Assembly (NCBI RefSeq): GCF_003971065.1
Contig: NZ_RYDV01000005.1
Location: forward strand, 186,001-250,000
From: Candidimonas sp. SYP-B2681
Lineage (GTDB): Bacteria; Pseudomonadota; Gammaproteobacteria; Burkholderiales; Burkholderiaceae_B
DNA: 64,000 nt
Direction of reading: 5' to 3'
Numbering within the stretch: position 1 is the first letter of the stretch; each line of letters opens with the position of its first letter. Both the position numbers and the translations under genes were made by a program. Of the stretch, positions 30,111-38,805 are shown in pieces. The notes beneath the pieces were generated by a model that worked only from the letters and a program-made list of their open reading frames with translations, did no database searches and was not told where the DNA came from.

Positions 30111-30117
30111 GTGAACA
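30104..30117. promoter_or_regulatory. Perfect palindrome over the msrB start
   Basis: TGTTCACGTGAACA is a perfect 14-base palindrome whose centre splits the GTG start of msrB from its leader. It could be a repressor site or simply chance, since several such palindromes are expected per 64 kb. Confidence 0.25.
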
Positions 30118-30425
30118 CCTATAAAAAAAACGATACGAATATGTTTGTCATGTTAATCGACTTTGTTCCTGCCCGGAGGCTCTCCCTATGGTACTTTTTT
30201 CTACCCTGTCTATGCAGGGAATCCCCTAAAAGACTTTGTTTCTATTTTTGTCCATAATTCCGCGGCACACATAAAATTGCTGGAACCTCAAACCACAAAT
30301 GGAAAACACCTATGTTTTCTGCCGCTTTCACGTGATACGCTAAATCAAAGAACGGGCCTTTTTCTGTATAACTTTCGCCGATGCCGTTGCCGGTCCGGAC
30401 AGTGCCCACCCATGGAGACAAAATA
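30111..30425. promoter_or_regulatory. 315-base divergent control region of msrB and the first liv operon
   Basis: No convincing gene lies here. It is AT-richer than the flanking genes, with A/T runs near 30123 and 30186-30250. A good Shine-Dalgarno GGAGA sits about eight bases before livK ATG 30426. TATAAC near 30366 is a possible -10 for livK but lacks a good -35. An 87-codon open frame across the region has no protein character. Confidence 0.5.
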
Positions 30426-31595
30426 ATGAATTTCAATCAGTCAGTTCGACTTTCTGTGCTGGCAGGAGCCGTCGCGTTCGCTCTGCCCTTGATCGCTTCC
30501 GCGCAGATTAAGGTGGGCATCACGGTGGCGAGTACCGGTCCAGCGGCATCGTTGGGCATTCCCGAGCGCAACACGGTTGCCTTGTTGCCCACACAGATCA
30601 ATGGCCAGAAAATCGAATATATCGTGCTCGATGATGGCACTGACACGACCGTCGCAGTCAAGAATATGCGCAAACTCATCACCGACGATAAGGTAGATGT
30701 GGTGATCGGCACGTCGGTAACTCCTGGCTCGCTCGCGATGGTTGATGTGGCAGGCGAAACCAATACGCCGATGATCAGTGTTGCGGCAAATGCGAAAATT
30801 GTCGAGCCGGTCGACGGCGCGCGCAAATGGGTATTCAAGACCCCCCAAAATGATCAACTGATGGCAAGCGCGCTGGCTGATGCAATGGCTAAACAGGGCG
30901 TGAAAACTCTGGGCTTTATTGGCTACAGCGACGCTTACGGCGAAGGTTGGTTGAATGTCATGACCGAAGCTGCCAAGGCCAAGGGTATCAAGATGGTTGG
31001 TGTCGAACGCTATGGGCGTACTGATACCAGTGTCACAGGGCAGGCGCTCAAGCTTGTTGCAGCGAAACCCGATGGCATTCTGGTAGCTGGCTCGGGCACG
31101 CCCGTAGCATTGCCACAGCGCGAACTGAAAAGCCGCGGCTATAAAGGCATCATGTACCAGACACACGGGGCCGCTAATAACGATGTGCTCCGCGTCTGCG
31201 GCAAAGACTGCAACGACATGATCCTGCCGGCAGGCCCTTTATTGGTGGCCGATCAGCTGCCCGACAGCAACCCCGTCAAGAAAAGTGCTCTTGAATATAA
31301 AACCAAATACGAGGCCAAGTACGGCGCCGGTACCATCAACACGTTCGGCGGACACATGTGGGATGCGGGCTTGCTGGTTGCTGCTGCCATTCCGCAAGCA
31401 CTTAAAACGGGTGCAAAGCCAGGCACACCACAATTCCGTCAGGCACTACGTGACGCCATCGAGCAGATTAAAGACTTGCCCGCGTCGCAAGGCGTCTTCA
31501 ACATGTCGGCGACCAACCATGCAGGTTTCGATGAGCGCGCTCGTGTGATGGTCAAAGTCGTCGACGGCAAATGGACGTATCAGCCCGATCTCTAA
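30426..31595 (+). CDS. Periplasmic substrate-binding protein of ABC importer 1
   Basis: Type I periplasmic binding protein of the branched-chain amino acid/amide (HAAT) class. 389 residues from ATG 30426 (MNFNQSVRLSVLAGAVAFAL); signal peptide cleaved after IASA, mature start QIKVGITVASTGPAASLG. Two Cys (CGKDC, about residues 258-262) probably form a disulfide. Ligand is not readable from sequence; the family binds branched-chain or aromatic amino acids, amides, urea or aromatic acids. First gene of livK-livH-livMG-livF; a double stem-loop separates it from livH, as expected if the binding protein is needed in excess. Confidence 0.9.
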   Translation: MNFNQSVRLSVLAGAVAFALPLIASAQIKVGITVASTGPAASLGIPERNTVALLPTQINGQKIEYIVLDDGTDTTVAVKNMRKLITDDKVDVVIGTSVTPGSLAMVDVAGETNTPMISVAANAKIVEPVDGARKWVFKTPQNDQLMASALADAMAKQGVKTLGFIGYSDAYGEGWLNVMTEAAKAKGIKMVGVERYGRTDTSVTGQALKLVAAKPDGILVAGSGTPVALPQRELKSRGYKGIMYQTHGAANNDVLRVCGKDCNDMILPAGPLLVADQLPDSNPVKKSALEYKTKYEAKYGAGTINTFGGHMWDAGLLVAAAIPQALKTGAKPGTPQFRQALRDAIEQIKDLPASQGVFNMSATNHAGFDERARVMVKVVDGKWTYQPDL

Positions 31596-31673
31596 ACCGT
31601 ACAATGGCAGGCCCGAAGCGTGTTGCGATCGGACCTGCTTGCGCGTTAGGGGCGGAACGAACAAGCTGATGCC

Positions 31674-31698
31674 AATACCGGCCTGACAGGCCGGTATT
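31674..31698 (+). terminator. Stem-loop after the first livK
   Basis: AATACCGGCCT and AGGCCGGTATT form an 11-bp perfect stem with a three-base loop, followed by TATGTCTTT. It lies between livK and livH and probably acts as a partial terminator or a 3'-end stabiliser of the livK message. Confidence 0.65.
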
Positions 31699-31717
31699 TA
31701 TGTCTTTGACCGATGTA

Positions 31718-31740
31718 GGGGTGCAAATCGATCGCACCCC
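31718..31740 (+). repeat. Second stem-loop just before livH
   Basis: GGGGTGC and GCACCCC form a 7-bp stem with a 9-base loop ending seven bases before the livH ATG. It would cover the ribosome-binding region of livH, where no Shine-Dalgarno is visible, so it may lower livH translation. Confidence 0.45.
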
Positions 31741-31746
31741 ATTGTT

Positions 31747-32799
31747 ATGGTGTTGTCCGGAATGGATTCAACAATATTACTGATCCTGCTGCAGGATGGC
31801 GTCATGAATGGTGCCATTTATGCCTTATTGGGTCTGGCGCTGGTACTGGTATTTCTGGTCACGCGCGTCATTTTCATTCCTCAAGGCGAGTTCGTCGCAT
31901 TTGGCGCACTGACATTGGCTTTCATGGTCAACGGCCGCATCCCAGGTACTGTCAACCTGCTGCTGATTATTGGTGCCATTGTTTTCGCAGTGGAAGTCAT
32001 AGCGGCCTCGCGCAGCAGGAACTGGTCGGGCATGGGCAAGACTTTCTCATGGTCTTTATTATTGCCAATGGTGTTGTACTTCCTCGCGCCATATATCGTC
32101 AGCAAAGACACCGCATTGTGGATCAACGTTCTGTTTTCCATGGTCCTGGTCGTGCCGTTGGGGCCAATGCTTTACCGCTTGGTGTATCAACCGGTGGCGG
32201 AAGCGAGTGTGCTGGTTCTATTGATTATTTCGGTTGCTGTGCACTTCGCTCTCACGGGTCTGGCCTTGGTGTTCTTCGGCGCCGAAGGGTGGCGGACACC
32301 GCCGTTTATGGAAGGCGAAGTTCAAATGGGACCGGTCAGCTGGTCGGCACAGACCTTCTTTGTACTGGGCACATGCGCACTATTGATCATTGGCCTGTGG
32401 ATGTTTTTTGGCAAAACATTGTACGGTCGCGCTTTACGGGCCACTGCCGTCAATCGAAGGGGCGCCCGCCTGGTAGGCATTAGTACGAATATGTCCGGCA
32501 GCCTTACTTTTACATTGGCAGCAGCCATCGGAGCGTTGTCTGGCATGCTGATCGCGCCCGTTACAACCATTTATTACGACACAGGTTTCCTGATAGGGCT
32601 AAAAGGTTTTGTGGCCGCTATCTTTGGCGGGCTGATCAGCTATCCGATTGCTGCGGTCGGCGCCTTGTTTGTAGGTATCCTGGAAGCGTTTTCATCGTTC
32701 TGGGCTAGCGCTTATAAAGAGGTTATCGTGTTTACCTTGATTATTCCTGTGTTGTTGTGGCGTTCTTTTGGCGCTCACCATACGGACGATGAGGAATAA
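31747..32799 (+). CDS. HAAT-type ABC permease, LivH-like, importer 1
   Basis: Inner-membrane permease half, 350 residues, about nine hydrophobic segments. The LivH signature is near the start (LLQDGVMNGAIYALLGLALVL) and GLKGFVAAIFGGLISYPIAA near the C-terminus is the permease motif that contacts the ATPase. An insertion of about 40 residues around position 75-120 makes it longer than the usual ~300. Start ATG 31747 is uncertain; ATG 31762 (MDSTILLILLQDG) is equally possible. Three bases separate its stop from the next gene. Confidence 0.9.
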   Translation: MVLSGMDSTILLILLQDGVMNGAIYALLGLALVLVFLVTRVIFIPQGEFVAFGALTLAFMVNGRIPGTVNLLLIIGAIVFAVEVIAASRSRNWSGMGKTFSWSLLLPMVLYFLAPYIVSKDTALWINVLFSMVLVVPLGPMLYRLVYQPVAEASVLVLLIISVAVHFALTGLALVFFGAEGWRTPPFMEGEVQMGPVSWSAQTFFVLGTCALLIIGLWMFFGKTLYGRALRATAVNRRGARLVGISTNMSGSLTFTLAAAIGALSGMLIAPVTTIYYDTGFLIGLKGFVAAIFGGLISYPIAAVGALFVGILEAFSSFWASAYKEVIVFTLIIPVLLWRSFGAHHTDDEE

Positions 32800-32802
32800 A
32801 TC

Positions 32803-34683
32803 ATGAACCGCTTATTGCTCGCTTTGGTTATCGTTGTTCTGGCGGCATTGCCTATGGTGTCCAGCACGCCGGAATTCTGGATCACTCACCTGAATTATGT
32901 GGGCCTGGCCAGCCTTGTGGTGCTGGGGCTCGTTCTGCTGACGGGTGTGGGCGGCCTGACGTCGTTTGGCCAGGCGGCGTTCGTTGGCATAGGCGCGTAC
33001 ACCACGGCATGGTTAACGACGTCCATAGGCTGGTCACCCTGGCTGGCTTTGCTGATCGGACTTGCCGTTACCTTCGTGGTGGCCTATGTCCTGGGCGCTA
33101 TCACGCTGCGTTTGTCCGGTCATTACCTTCCTTTAGGTACGCTCGCCTGGAGCCTGTCCTTGTATTACCTGTTCGGCAACCTTGCGTTCCTGGGCCAATA
33201 TGATGGGATTGCCGGTATCGCCCCAATCGAAATTCTTGGCGTATCGCTGGGTAACGGCCGCTATATCTATTATCTGATCTGGATCGCTGTATTGCTTTCT
33301 ATGTGGGCCACGCGTAATTTGCTCGACTCTCGCCCGGGTCGCGCCATAAGGGCGCTCAAGAGCGGTGGCGGCATGGCCGAATCTTTCGGCATCAATATGG
33401 CCAGCTACAAAGTCATTATTTTTGTTTATGCCGCCTTGCTCGCCTGCTTGTCGGGCTGGCTGTACGCTCACATGCAACGCGCGGTTAGCCCCAGTCCTTT
33501 TGGGCTGAACTACGGCATCGAATATCTATTCATGGCGGTGGTCGGTGGGGCGGGCAGCGTCTGGGGCGCGGTGCTGGGCTCGGGGCTCATTCTGACCCTC
33601 AAAGACCAACTTCAGAACATGCTGCCCAAAATACTCGACACCACGGCAAATTTCGAGCTCATCGTTTTTGGCGTATTGATGATTCTGGTGCTGCAATATG
33701 CCCGGGACGGTGTGTGGCCGATTTTATCTTCATGGTGGTCGGCATTGACGGGCGCTAGCGAACGGCGGCGTATCGCTCCTCCTCCTGTAGCGCCCGCCCT
33801 CGTTAAAAGGTCTCGCCCCGAAAAAGGGTCGCTGGTGCTCGAAGTCGAAGCGATACGCAAGGAATTCGGCGGTCTGGTCGCGGTAAACGATATCAGTTTT
33901 TCGCTCAAGGCTGGCGAGATCATGGGGTTGATCGGGCCAAACGGCGCAGGTAAAAGCACGACCTTCAACCTGATTACAGGTGTACTTCCATCGACCAGCG
34001 GTAAGGTCAGTTTTATGGGGCAGCGTCTTGACGTGCTTCCGTCACGAGAGATTGCCAAGCTTGGTGTGGGCCGTACTTTCCAGCATGTACAACTTTTGCC
34101 CACCATGACGGTGCTCGAAAATGTCGCTTTAGGAGCCCACCTGCGAAGCAAGGTGGGCGTATTGGCAGCCGCCTTGCATGCCGATCGGCGTGATGAAGCC
34201 GAACTATTGCATGAAGCGGCGACGCAGCTTCAGCGCGTCGGCCTAGGCGATTATTTATATGAACAAGCTGGTAATCTGGCCTTGGGCCAGCAACGTATCC
34301 TTGAAATCGCCCGTGCTTTAGCCGCTGATCCGGTGCTGCTACTGCTCGATGAGCCAGCGGCTGGCTTACGCTACAAAGAGAAACTTGAACTGGCCAAGGT
34401 GCTTGATCAGTTGCGGCTCGAAGGCATGAGCATTCTTCTAGTCGAACACGATATGGATTTCGTGATGAACCTTACTGATCACCTTGTGGTTATGGATTTC
34501 GGTATCAAGCTGGCTGAAGGCCTGCCTGCGGATATCCAGCAGAACCCTGCTGTGCTCGAAGCCTACCTGGGCGGTATTGACGACGACCTCGATTTCCACG
34601 ACGCGCCTTATGTCGATGAAGACACCGCTGTACCGACTACCTCGGGGCCAATATCAGCTACTGCAGTGGGGGGCAAAGCATGA
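32803..34683 (+). CDS. LivM-LivG fusion: HAAT permease joined to ATPase, importer 1
   Basis: 626-residue fusion. Residues 1-310 are a LivM-type permease (GVGGLTSFGQAAFVGIGAYT; RAIRALKSGGGMAESFGIN; AVVGGAGSVWGAVLGSGLIL). After a Pro/Arg-rich linker (about 320-345), residues 346-600 are a LivG ATPase: Walker A GPNGAGKST near 378, signature LALGQQRILEIARALA in place of strict LSGGQ, Walker B LLLLDEPAAGL, and the LivG-type C-terminal DHLVVMDFGIKLAEG. A charged tail of about 40 residues (DDDLDFHDAPYVDED) follows. Such fusions are known in proteobacterial HAAT systems. Overlaps livF by four bases. Confidence 0.92.
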   Translation: MNRLLLALVIVVLAALPMVSSTPEFWITHLNYVGLASLVVLGLVLLTGVGGLTSFGQAAFVGIGAYTTAWLTTSIGWSPWLALLIGLAVTFVVAYVLGAITLRLSGHYLPLGTLAWSLSLYYLFGNLAFLGQYDGIAGIAPIEILGVSLGNGRYIYYLIWIAVLLSMWATRNLLDSRPGRAIRALKSGGGMAESFGINMASYKVIIFVYAALLACLSGWLYAHMQRAVSPSPFGLNYGIEYLFMAVVGGAGSVWGAVLGSGLILTLKDQLQNMLPKILDTTANFELIVFGVLMILVLQYARDGVWPILSSWWSALTGASERRRIAPPPVAPALVKRSRPEKGSLVLEVEAIRKEFGGLVAVNDISFSLKAGEIMGLIGPNGAGKSTTFNLITGVLPSTSGKVSFMGQRLDVLPSREIAKLGVGRTFQHVQLLPTMTVLENVALGAHLRSKVGVLAAALHADRRDEAELLHEAATQLQRVGLGDYLYEQAGNLALGQQRILEIARALAADPVLLLLDEPAAGLRYKEKLELAKVLDQLRLEGMSILLVEHDMDFVMNLTDHLVVMDFGIKLAEGLPADIQQNPAVLEAYLGGIDDDLDFHDAPYVDEDTAVPTTSGPISATAVGGKA

Positions 34684-35459
34684 ACGCGGCAAGTAAACCC
34701 AAGCATCCCATTCTTAAGGTCACCGATCTGTCCGCCAAATATGGCAAGGTCAATGCGGTCACCGGCGCCAACATTCTGGTGAGCCGCGGCAGTATTGTGA
34801 CCGTTATTGGCGGGAATGGTGCAGGGAAATCCACCTTGTTGAATTCAATCATGGGATCTTTACCTGCCTCGGGTCACAGCTTGGGATCGGTACAGTATTT
34901 GGGTTCCGAAATTGGTTCATGGCAGGTCGAACGCAGGGTCTCTGACGGTATCTCGCTGGTTCCCGAAAAACGTGAATTGTTTAGCAGCATGTCGGTTGAA
35001 GACAATCTGCTGCTGGGCGGCTTCAGGCTGTATCGTGCCGGCAAGCATGGCTGGAAAGAAACCATTCATGAAGTCTATGATTTATTCCCGCGCTTGCGCG
35101 AGCGCCGCACCCAAGAGGCAGGAACGCTCTCGGGCGGCGAGCGGCAAATGCTTGCTGTTGGCAGGGCGCTTATGGCCCAGCCCCAATTATTGATGCTTGA
35201 CGAACCCAGCCTGGGTCTGGCCCCGAAAATAGTGCGTGAAATCTTCCAGATCATTTCCCGTCTGCGCAGTACCGGTGTTGCTATCTTGCTGGTCGAGCAA
35301 AATGCCAGGGCCGCTCTACAGGTTGCCGACTATGGCTATGTCCTCGAGACCGGCGAAATTGTTCTCGAAGGTCGCGCCAAAGAACTCAGCGGAAATCCGC
35401 GCGTTATTGAAAGCTATCTAGGTTTAGGCAACGCCAAAAAAGCAGTGCTTCCCGTGTAG
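34680..35459 (+). CDS. HAAT-type ABC ATPase, LivF-like, importer 1
   Basis: Cytoplasmic ATPase subunit, 259 residues. Walker A GGNGAGKST near residue 43, signature TLSGGERQMLAVGRALM, Walker B LLMLDEPSLGLAPKIV and the LivF-type switch LLVEQNARAALQ are all intact. Pairs with the ATPase half of the preceding fusion to power the importer. ATG overlaps the preceding stop (ATGA). Followed by a strong bidirectional terminator shared with the opposing operon. Confidence 0.94.
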   Translation: MNAASKPKHPILKVTDLSAKYGKVNAVTGANILVSRGSIVTVIGGNGAGKSTLLNSIMGSLPASGHSLGSVQYLGSEIGSWQVERRVSDGISLVPEKRELFSSMSVEDNLLLGGFRLYRAGKHGWKETIHEVYDLFPRLRERRTQEAGTLSGGERQMLAVGRALMAQPQLLMLDEPSLGLAPKIVREIFQIISRLRSTGVAILLVEQNARAALQVADYGYVLETGEIVLEGRAKELSGNPRVIESYLGLGNAKKAVLPV

Positions 35460-35541
35460 GTAATAGCGGTGCTGGCGGCGTGACGTCGCTTATGCGTTGG
35501 CTTAATGGGTTATCGGTTCGGTTTTCGGTTTTATTAAATGC

Positions 35542-35573
35542 AGAATGGGCACCCGAAGGTGCCCATTCTTTTT
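35542..35573. terminator. Bidirectional terminator between the two liv operons
   Basis: AGAATGGGCACC and GGTGCCCATTCT form a 12-bp perfect stem with tetraloop CGAA, followed by TTTT on the plus strand. It lies in the 130-base convergent gap between livF of importer 1 and livM of importer 2. The loop-side phrase GCACCCGAAGG recurs right after the hairpin. Confidence 0.88.
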
Positions 35574-35589
35574 GCTGTGCACCCGAAGG

Positions 35590-36561
35590 TCAGGCTTTTT
35601 TGGCTTTAAAGCGATAGATCAGCTCGCCAACAATACCGCGGCGGAAGGCCATTACGCAAATAATGAAGATTAATCCGATAACGATGGTTACGGACTCGCC
35701 GAGAATCTGGAACCACTGTAAGCCGGTAGCCTGGGTAAGAAAACGCCCGAATTCGCCGACCTTGTTCTCGAGCATGACAACGATGAACGCCCCGACAACA
35801 GGACCGGTGAACGTACCGAGCCCGCCGATAAGGGTCATAAGGATGACCATGCCCGACATCTGCCATGTGGCATCGGACAAGGTGGCAGAGACGAATACCA
35901 GAGCTTTGGTGGCGCCGGCCAGCCCAGCCAGAGCCGCGGACAGAACAAAAACGAGCAGCTTGAAGTTGTCGACGTTATAGCCCAACGAGATCGCACGGGG
36001 TTCATTTTCACGTATGGCTTTCAGTACCTGGCCAAACGGAGAATTGATGGTGCGCCAGCAAATAGCATAGCCAACGATGAAAATAACCATGACCACGTAG
36101 TACAGATTCAGGTCTTTGCTGAGATCCAGACCGAATAAATCGCCACGCGGGATTCCCTGCAGGCCGTCTTCACCGTGGGTGAAGGGAGCTTGAAGAAAAT
36201 AAAAGAACACCATTTGAGCCATGGCCAAAGTAATCATGGCAAAGTAAATGCCACTTCGGCGAATGGCCAGTGCCCCCATAACCAGACCCAGCAATGCGGC
36301 AACCCCGGTACCAAATAGCAGCCCCGCGGGGGTGGGGACCCCCCATACTGCTAGCGCGTGGCCGGTGGCATAAGCGGCACCCCCAAGGAATGCGGCGTGG
36401 CCGAATGACAGAAGTCCCGTATAACCCAACAACAAGTTGAAGGCGCAGGCAAATAATGCATAGCACATGACCTTCATGACAAAAATTGGGTAAGCCCCTA
36501 TTGCCGGAAGAAAGGCAATAATGATCGCAACCAGTAAGTAGCCTATTAATTGACGATTCAT
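35590..36561 (-). CDS. HAAT-type ABC permease, LivM-like, importer 2
   Basis: Inner-membrane permease, 323 residues, about nine helices. LivM motifs: GLLSFGHAAFLGGAAYATGH, VLKAIRENEPRAISLGYN and MTLIGGLGTFTGPVVGAFIV. Last gene of the minus-strand operon livG-livF-livK-livH-livM; its start overlaps the livH stop by four bases. Substrate unknown. Unlike importer 1, permease and ATPase are separate polypeptides here. Confidence 0.93.
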   Translation of the reverse strand: MNRQLIGYLLVAIIIAFLPAIGAYPIFVMKVMCYALFACAFNLLLGYTGLLSFGHAAFLGGAAYATGHALAVWGVPTPAGLLFGTGVAALLGLVMGALAIRRSGIYFAMITLAMAQMVFFYFLQAPFTHGEDGLQGIPRGDLFGLDLSKDLNLYYVVMVIFIVGYAICWRTINSPFGQVLKAIRENEPRAISLGYNVDNFKLLVFVLSAALAGLAGATKALVFVSATLSDATWQMSGMVILMTLIGGLGTFTGPVVGAFIVVMLENKVGEFGRFLTQATGLQWFQILGESVTIVIGLIFIICVMAFRRGIVGELIYRFKAKKA

Positions 36562-37445
36562 TTTTCTTTCCCAAAAAGGCCGGCGGGGCGTAACAGTAGA
36601 ACAATTACCATGATGATAAATACGACCGTATTGGACGCTTCTGGCCAGAATACCTTGGTGAGACCTTCAATTACTCCGAGGCCCAGTCCTGTAACGATAG
36701 ACCCCATGATGGAGCCCATTCCGCCAATGACGACTACAGCGAACACTACGATGATCAGGTTCGAACCCATAAGGGGTGAAACCTGCATTACCGGGGCAGC
36801 CAGGACGCCGGCAAAGCCAGCGAGCGCCACGCCAAAGCCGTAGGTAAGGGTGACAACCAACGGTACGTTTACGCCGAAAGCTTCGACCAGTCGCGGGTTT
36901 TCGGTACCGGCGCGCAGCAATGCACCCAGGCGGGTTTTTTCGATGACGAACCAAGTGGCAAAGCACACCACCAGCGAGGCAAGCACTACCCAGGCCCGGT
37001 AAATGGGCAGGTACATGAATCCAAGGTTGACACCACCCTGGAGAAGTGCAGGCGTCGCATAGGGCTGGCCCGATACGCCGTAAACGCTGCGAAATATACC
37101 TTCGAGCAGCAGTGTTATACCGAAAGTCAGGAGCAGACCATATAAATGGTCAAGCTTATATAAGTGTCGAATCAGGGTGCGTTCGATAAGTATTCCGAAC
37201 AGGCCCACGATTACCGGTGTTACCGCCAACATGACCCAGTAATTCAGGCCTAGGTACGCCAGCCCCATCCATGCCAGAAACGCGCCCAGCATATAAAGTG
37301 CGCCGTGTGCGAAATTGATGATATTAAGAAGACCAAATATCACAGCAAGGCCGAGAGACAGTACTGCGTAAAACGATCCATTTACCAAGCCCAGCAATAG
37401 CTGACCCAGTAACGCTTGGATAGGTATGCCGAATATTTCAGTCAT
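36558..37445 (-). CDS. HAAT-type ABC permease, LivH-like, importer 2
   Basis: Inner-membrane permease, 295 residues, standard LivH length. Start chosen at ATG 37445 (MTEIFGIPIQALLGQLLLGL), since the additional 17 upstream codons have no family character. Conserved: GLVNGSFYAVLSLGLAVIFG, NFAHGALYMLGAFLAW, and FAVVVIGGMGSIMGSIVTGL. Separated from the upstream livK by a 99-base gap with a strong stem-loop. Confidence 0.93.
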   Translation of the reverse strand: MTEIFGIPIQALLGQLLLGLVNGSFYAVLSLGLAVIFGLLNIINFAHGALYMLGAFLAWMGLAYLGLNYWVMLAVTPVIVGLFGILIERTLIRHLYKLDHLYGLLLTFGITLLLEGIFRSVYGVSGQPYATPALLQGGVNLGFMYLPIYRAWVVLASLVVCFATWFVIEKTRLGALLRAGTENPRLVEAFGVNVPLVVTLTYGFGVALAGFAGVLAAPVMQVSPLMGSNLIIVVFAVVVIGGMGSIMGSIVTGLGLGVIEGLTKVFWPEASNTVVFIIMVIVLLLRPAGLFGKEK

Positions 37446-37491
37446 ATGTGCAGGAAATCCATGACGACGCGAGTATGTGCAGTGCAATAAC

Positions 37492-37525
37492 GGCAATGCT
37501 CCGGCGCGTTGCCTGGAGCATTGCC
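37492..37525 (-). terminator. Stem-loop after the second livK
   Basis: GGCAATGCTCC and GGAGCATTGCC form an 11-bp perfect stem, extended by an inner GGC/GCC pair. On the minus strand it lies between livK and livH; no T run follows in that direction, so message protection or partial termination is more likely than full termination. Confidence 0.6.
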
Positions 37526-37544
37526 TTTTATAGCGAACAGGAAG

Positions 37545-38756
37545 TTATTTCTTGATGAACTTACAGGTGGATTCTGCCAAAGAAGCGTATACCTTATCGC
37601 CGGGCAGAGTCTCTACTATGTTGTAGTAGTCCCATGGGCGTTTGGATTCGGACGGCTTCTTAACTTGCATCAGATACATGTCGTGAACCATACGGCCGTC
37701 TTCGCGTACATAGCCATTGGGGGCGAAGAAGTCGTTGACCTTATTGGACTTCATCCATTTCATGATGGTATCGGCGTCGTCTGTACCGCTAGCCTTGACC
37801 CCGCGCAGGTAGAAGCCCACGGCAGAGTAGTCGCCCGCTTGCAAAAAGGACGGCATGCGTTTGTGTTTCTCAAAGAAACGCTCGCCCCATTTGCGTGACT
37901 CGTCGTCCTTGTCCCAGTACCAGCCGCTGGTCAAATACATGCCTTGAGTCGCCTCGAGTCCCAGCGCATGCACGTCGTTGATGAATACCAGCAAACCAGC
38001 CAGGTTCATGGTGTTGGTGACGCCGAATTCTTTGGCGGCCTTGACCGAGTTGATGAAGTCGCCGCCAGCGTTGGCGAGGCCAAGAATCTTGGCGCCCGAT
38101 GATTGGGCCTGCAGCATGAACGAGGAAAAGTCTGATGTGCTGAGCGGTGCGCGGACCGTGCCTACCACCGTACCGCCGGCGCTTTTAACAACATTGGCCG
38201 TATCGCGCTCAAGTGCGTGACCGAATGCGTAGTCGGCGGTCAGGAAATACCATGACTTGCCACCGTTCTTTACGACCGCAGAGCCGGTGCCGCGCGCCAG
38301 CGCGATGGTGTCATACGCGTAGTGAACCGTGTACGGCGAGCATTGCGAGTTGGTCAGTTCGGATGCCGCTGCACCCACTGAAATGAAAGGTTTCTTCTTT
38401 TCGGCCGCTACACCGGCCATTGCCAGCGCAGTACCCGAGCTGGTGCCGCCGATCAGGACGTCGATTTTCTTTTCGTCAAACCATTCGCGGGCTCGCGCCG
38501 ATGCGATGTCAGCTTTGTTTTGGTGGTCGGCTACGAGCAGTTCGATTTTTTTACCGTTGACTTCGCCGCCTGCATCGGCGATTGCCATGCGGATTGCTTC
38601 CGCGCCTGCCGGACCGTCGATATCGGAATACAGACCCGACATATCGGTGATGAAGCCGATACGAATCACGTCATCGGAAATTCCGGCCGCATGCCCTGGA
38701 GCGGTCATTGAGAGGCCGGCGAGAGCAAGTGCGGCGGATAATAAGCGCAGTTTCAT
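37545..38756 (-). CDS. Periplasmic substrate-binding protein of ABC importer 2
   Basis: Type I periplasmic binding protein, 403 residues from ATG 38756 (MKLRLLSAALALAGLSM); signal peptide ending GHAA, mature start GISDDVIRIGFITDMSGLYS. It is only distantly similar to the binding protein of importer 1, so the two systems probably take different ligands. It has the family phrases ADHQNKADIASARAREWFD and GGTSSGTALAMAGVA. Ligand not assignable. Third gene of livG-livF-livK-livH-livM. A 65-codon in-frame upstream extension is rejected because the signal peptide defines the start. Confidence 0.9.
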   Translation of the reverse strand: MKLRLLSAALALAGLSMTAPGHAAGISDDVIRIGFITDMSGLYSDIDGPAGAEAIRMAIADAGGEVNGKKIELLVADHQNKADIASARAREWFDEKKIDVLIGGTSSGTALAMAGVAAEKKKPFISVGAAASELTNSQCSPYTVHYAYDTIALARGTGSAVVKNGGKSWYFLTADYAFGHALERDTANVVKSAGGTVVGTVRAPLSTSDFSSFMLQAQSSGAKILGLANAGGDFINSVKAAKEFGVTNTMNLAGLLVFINDVHALGLEATQGMYLTSGWYWDKDDESRKWGERFFEKHKRMPSFLQAGDYSAVGFYLRGVKASGTDDADTIMKWMKSNKVNDFFAPNGYVREDGRMVHDMYLMQVKKPSESKRPWDYYNIVETLPGDKVYASLAESTCKFIKK

Positions 38757-38805
38757 GGAAGAGTCTCCTGATTTTGTTATACCGGTTCCCCGGATTGTTA
38801 CGTGT

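Noticed and set aside
30163-30426. 87-codon open frame before livK
   Set aside because: Cys/aromatic-rich random-looking translation in an AT-rich control region; it runs into the livK start and has no ribosome site.
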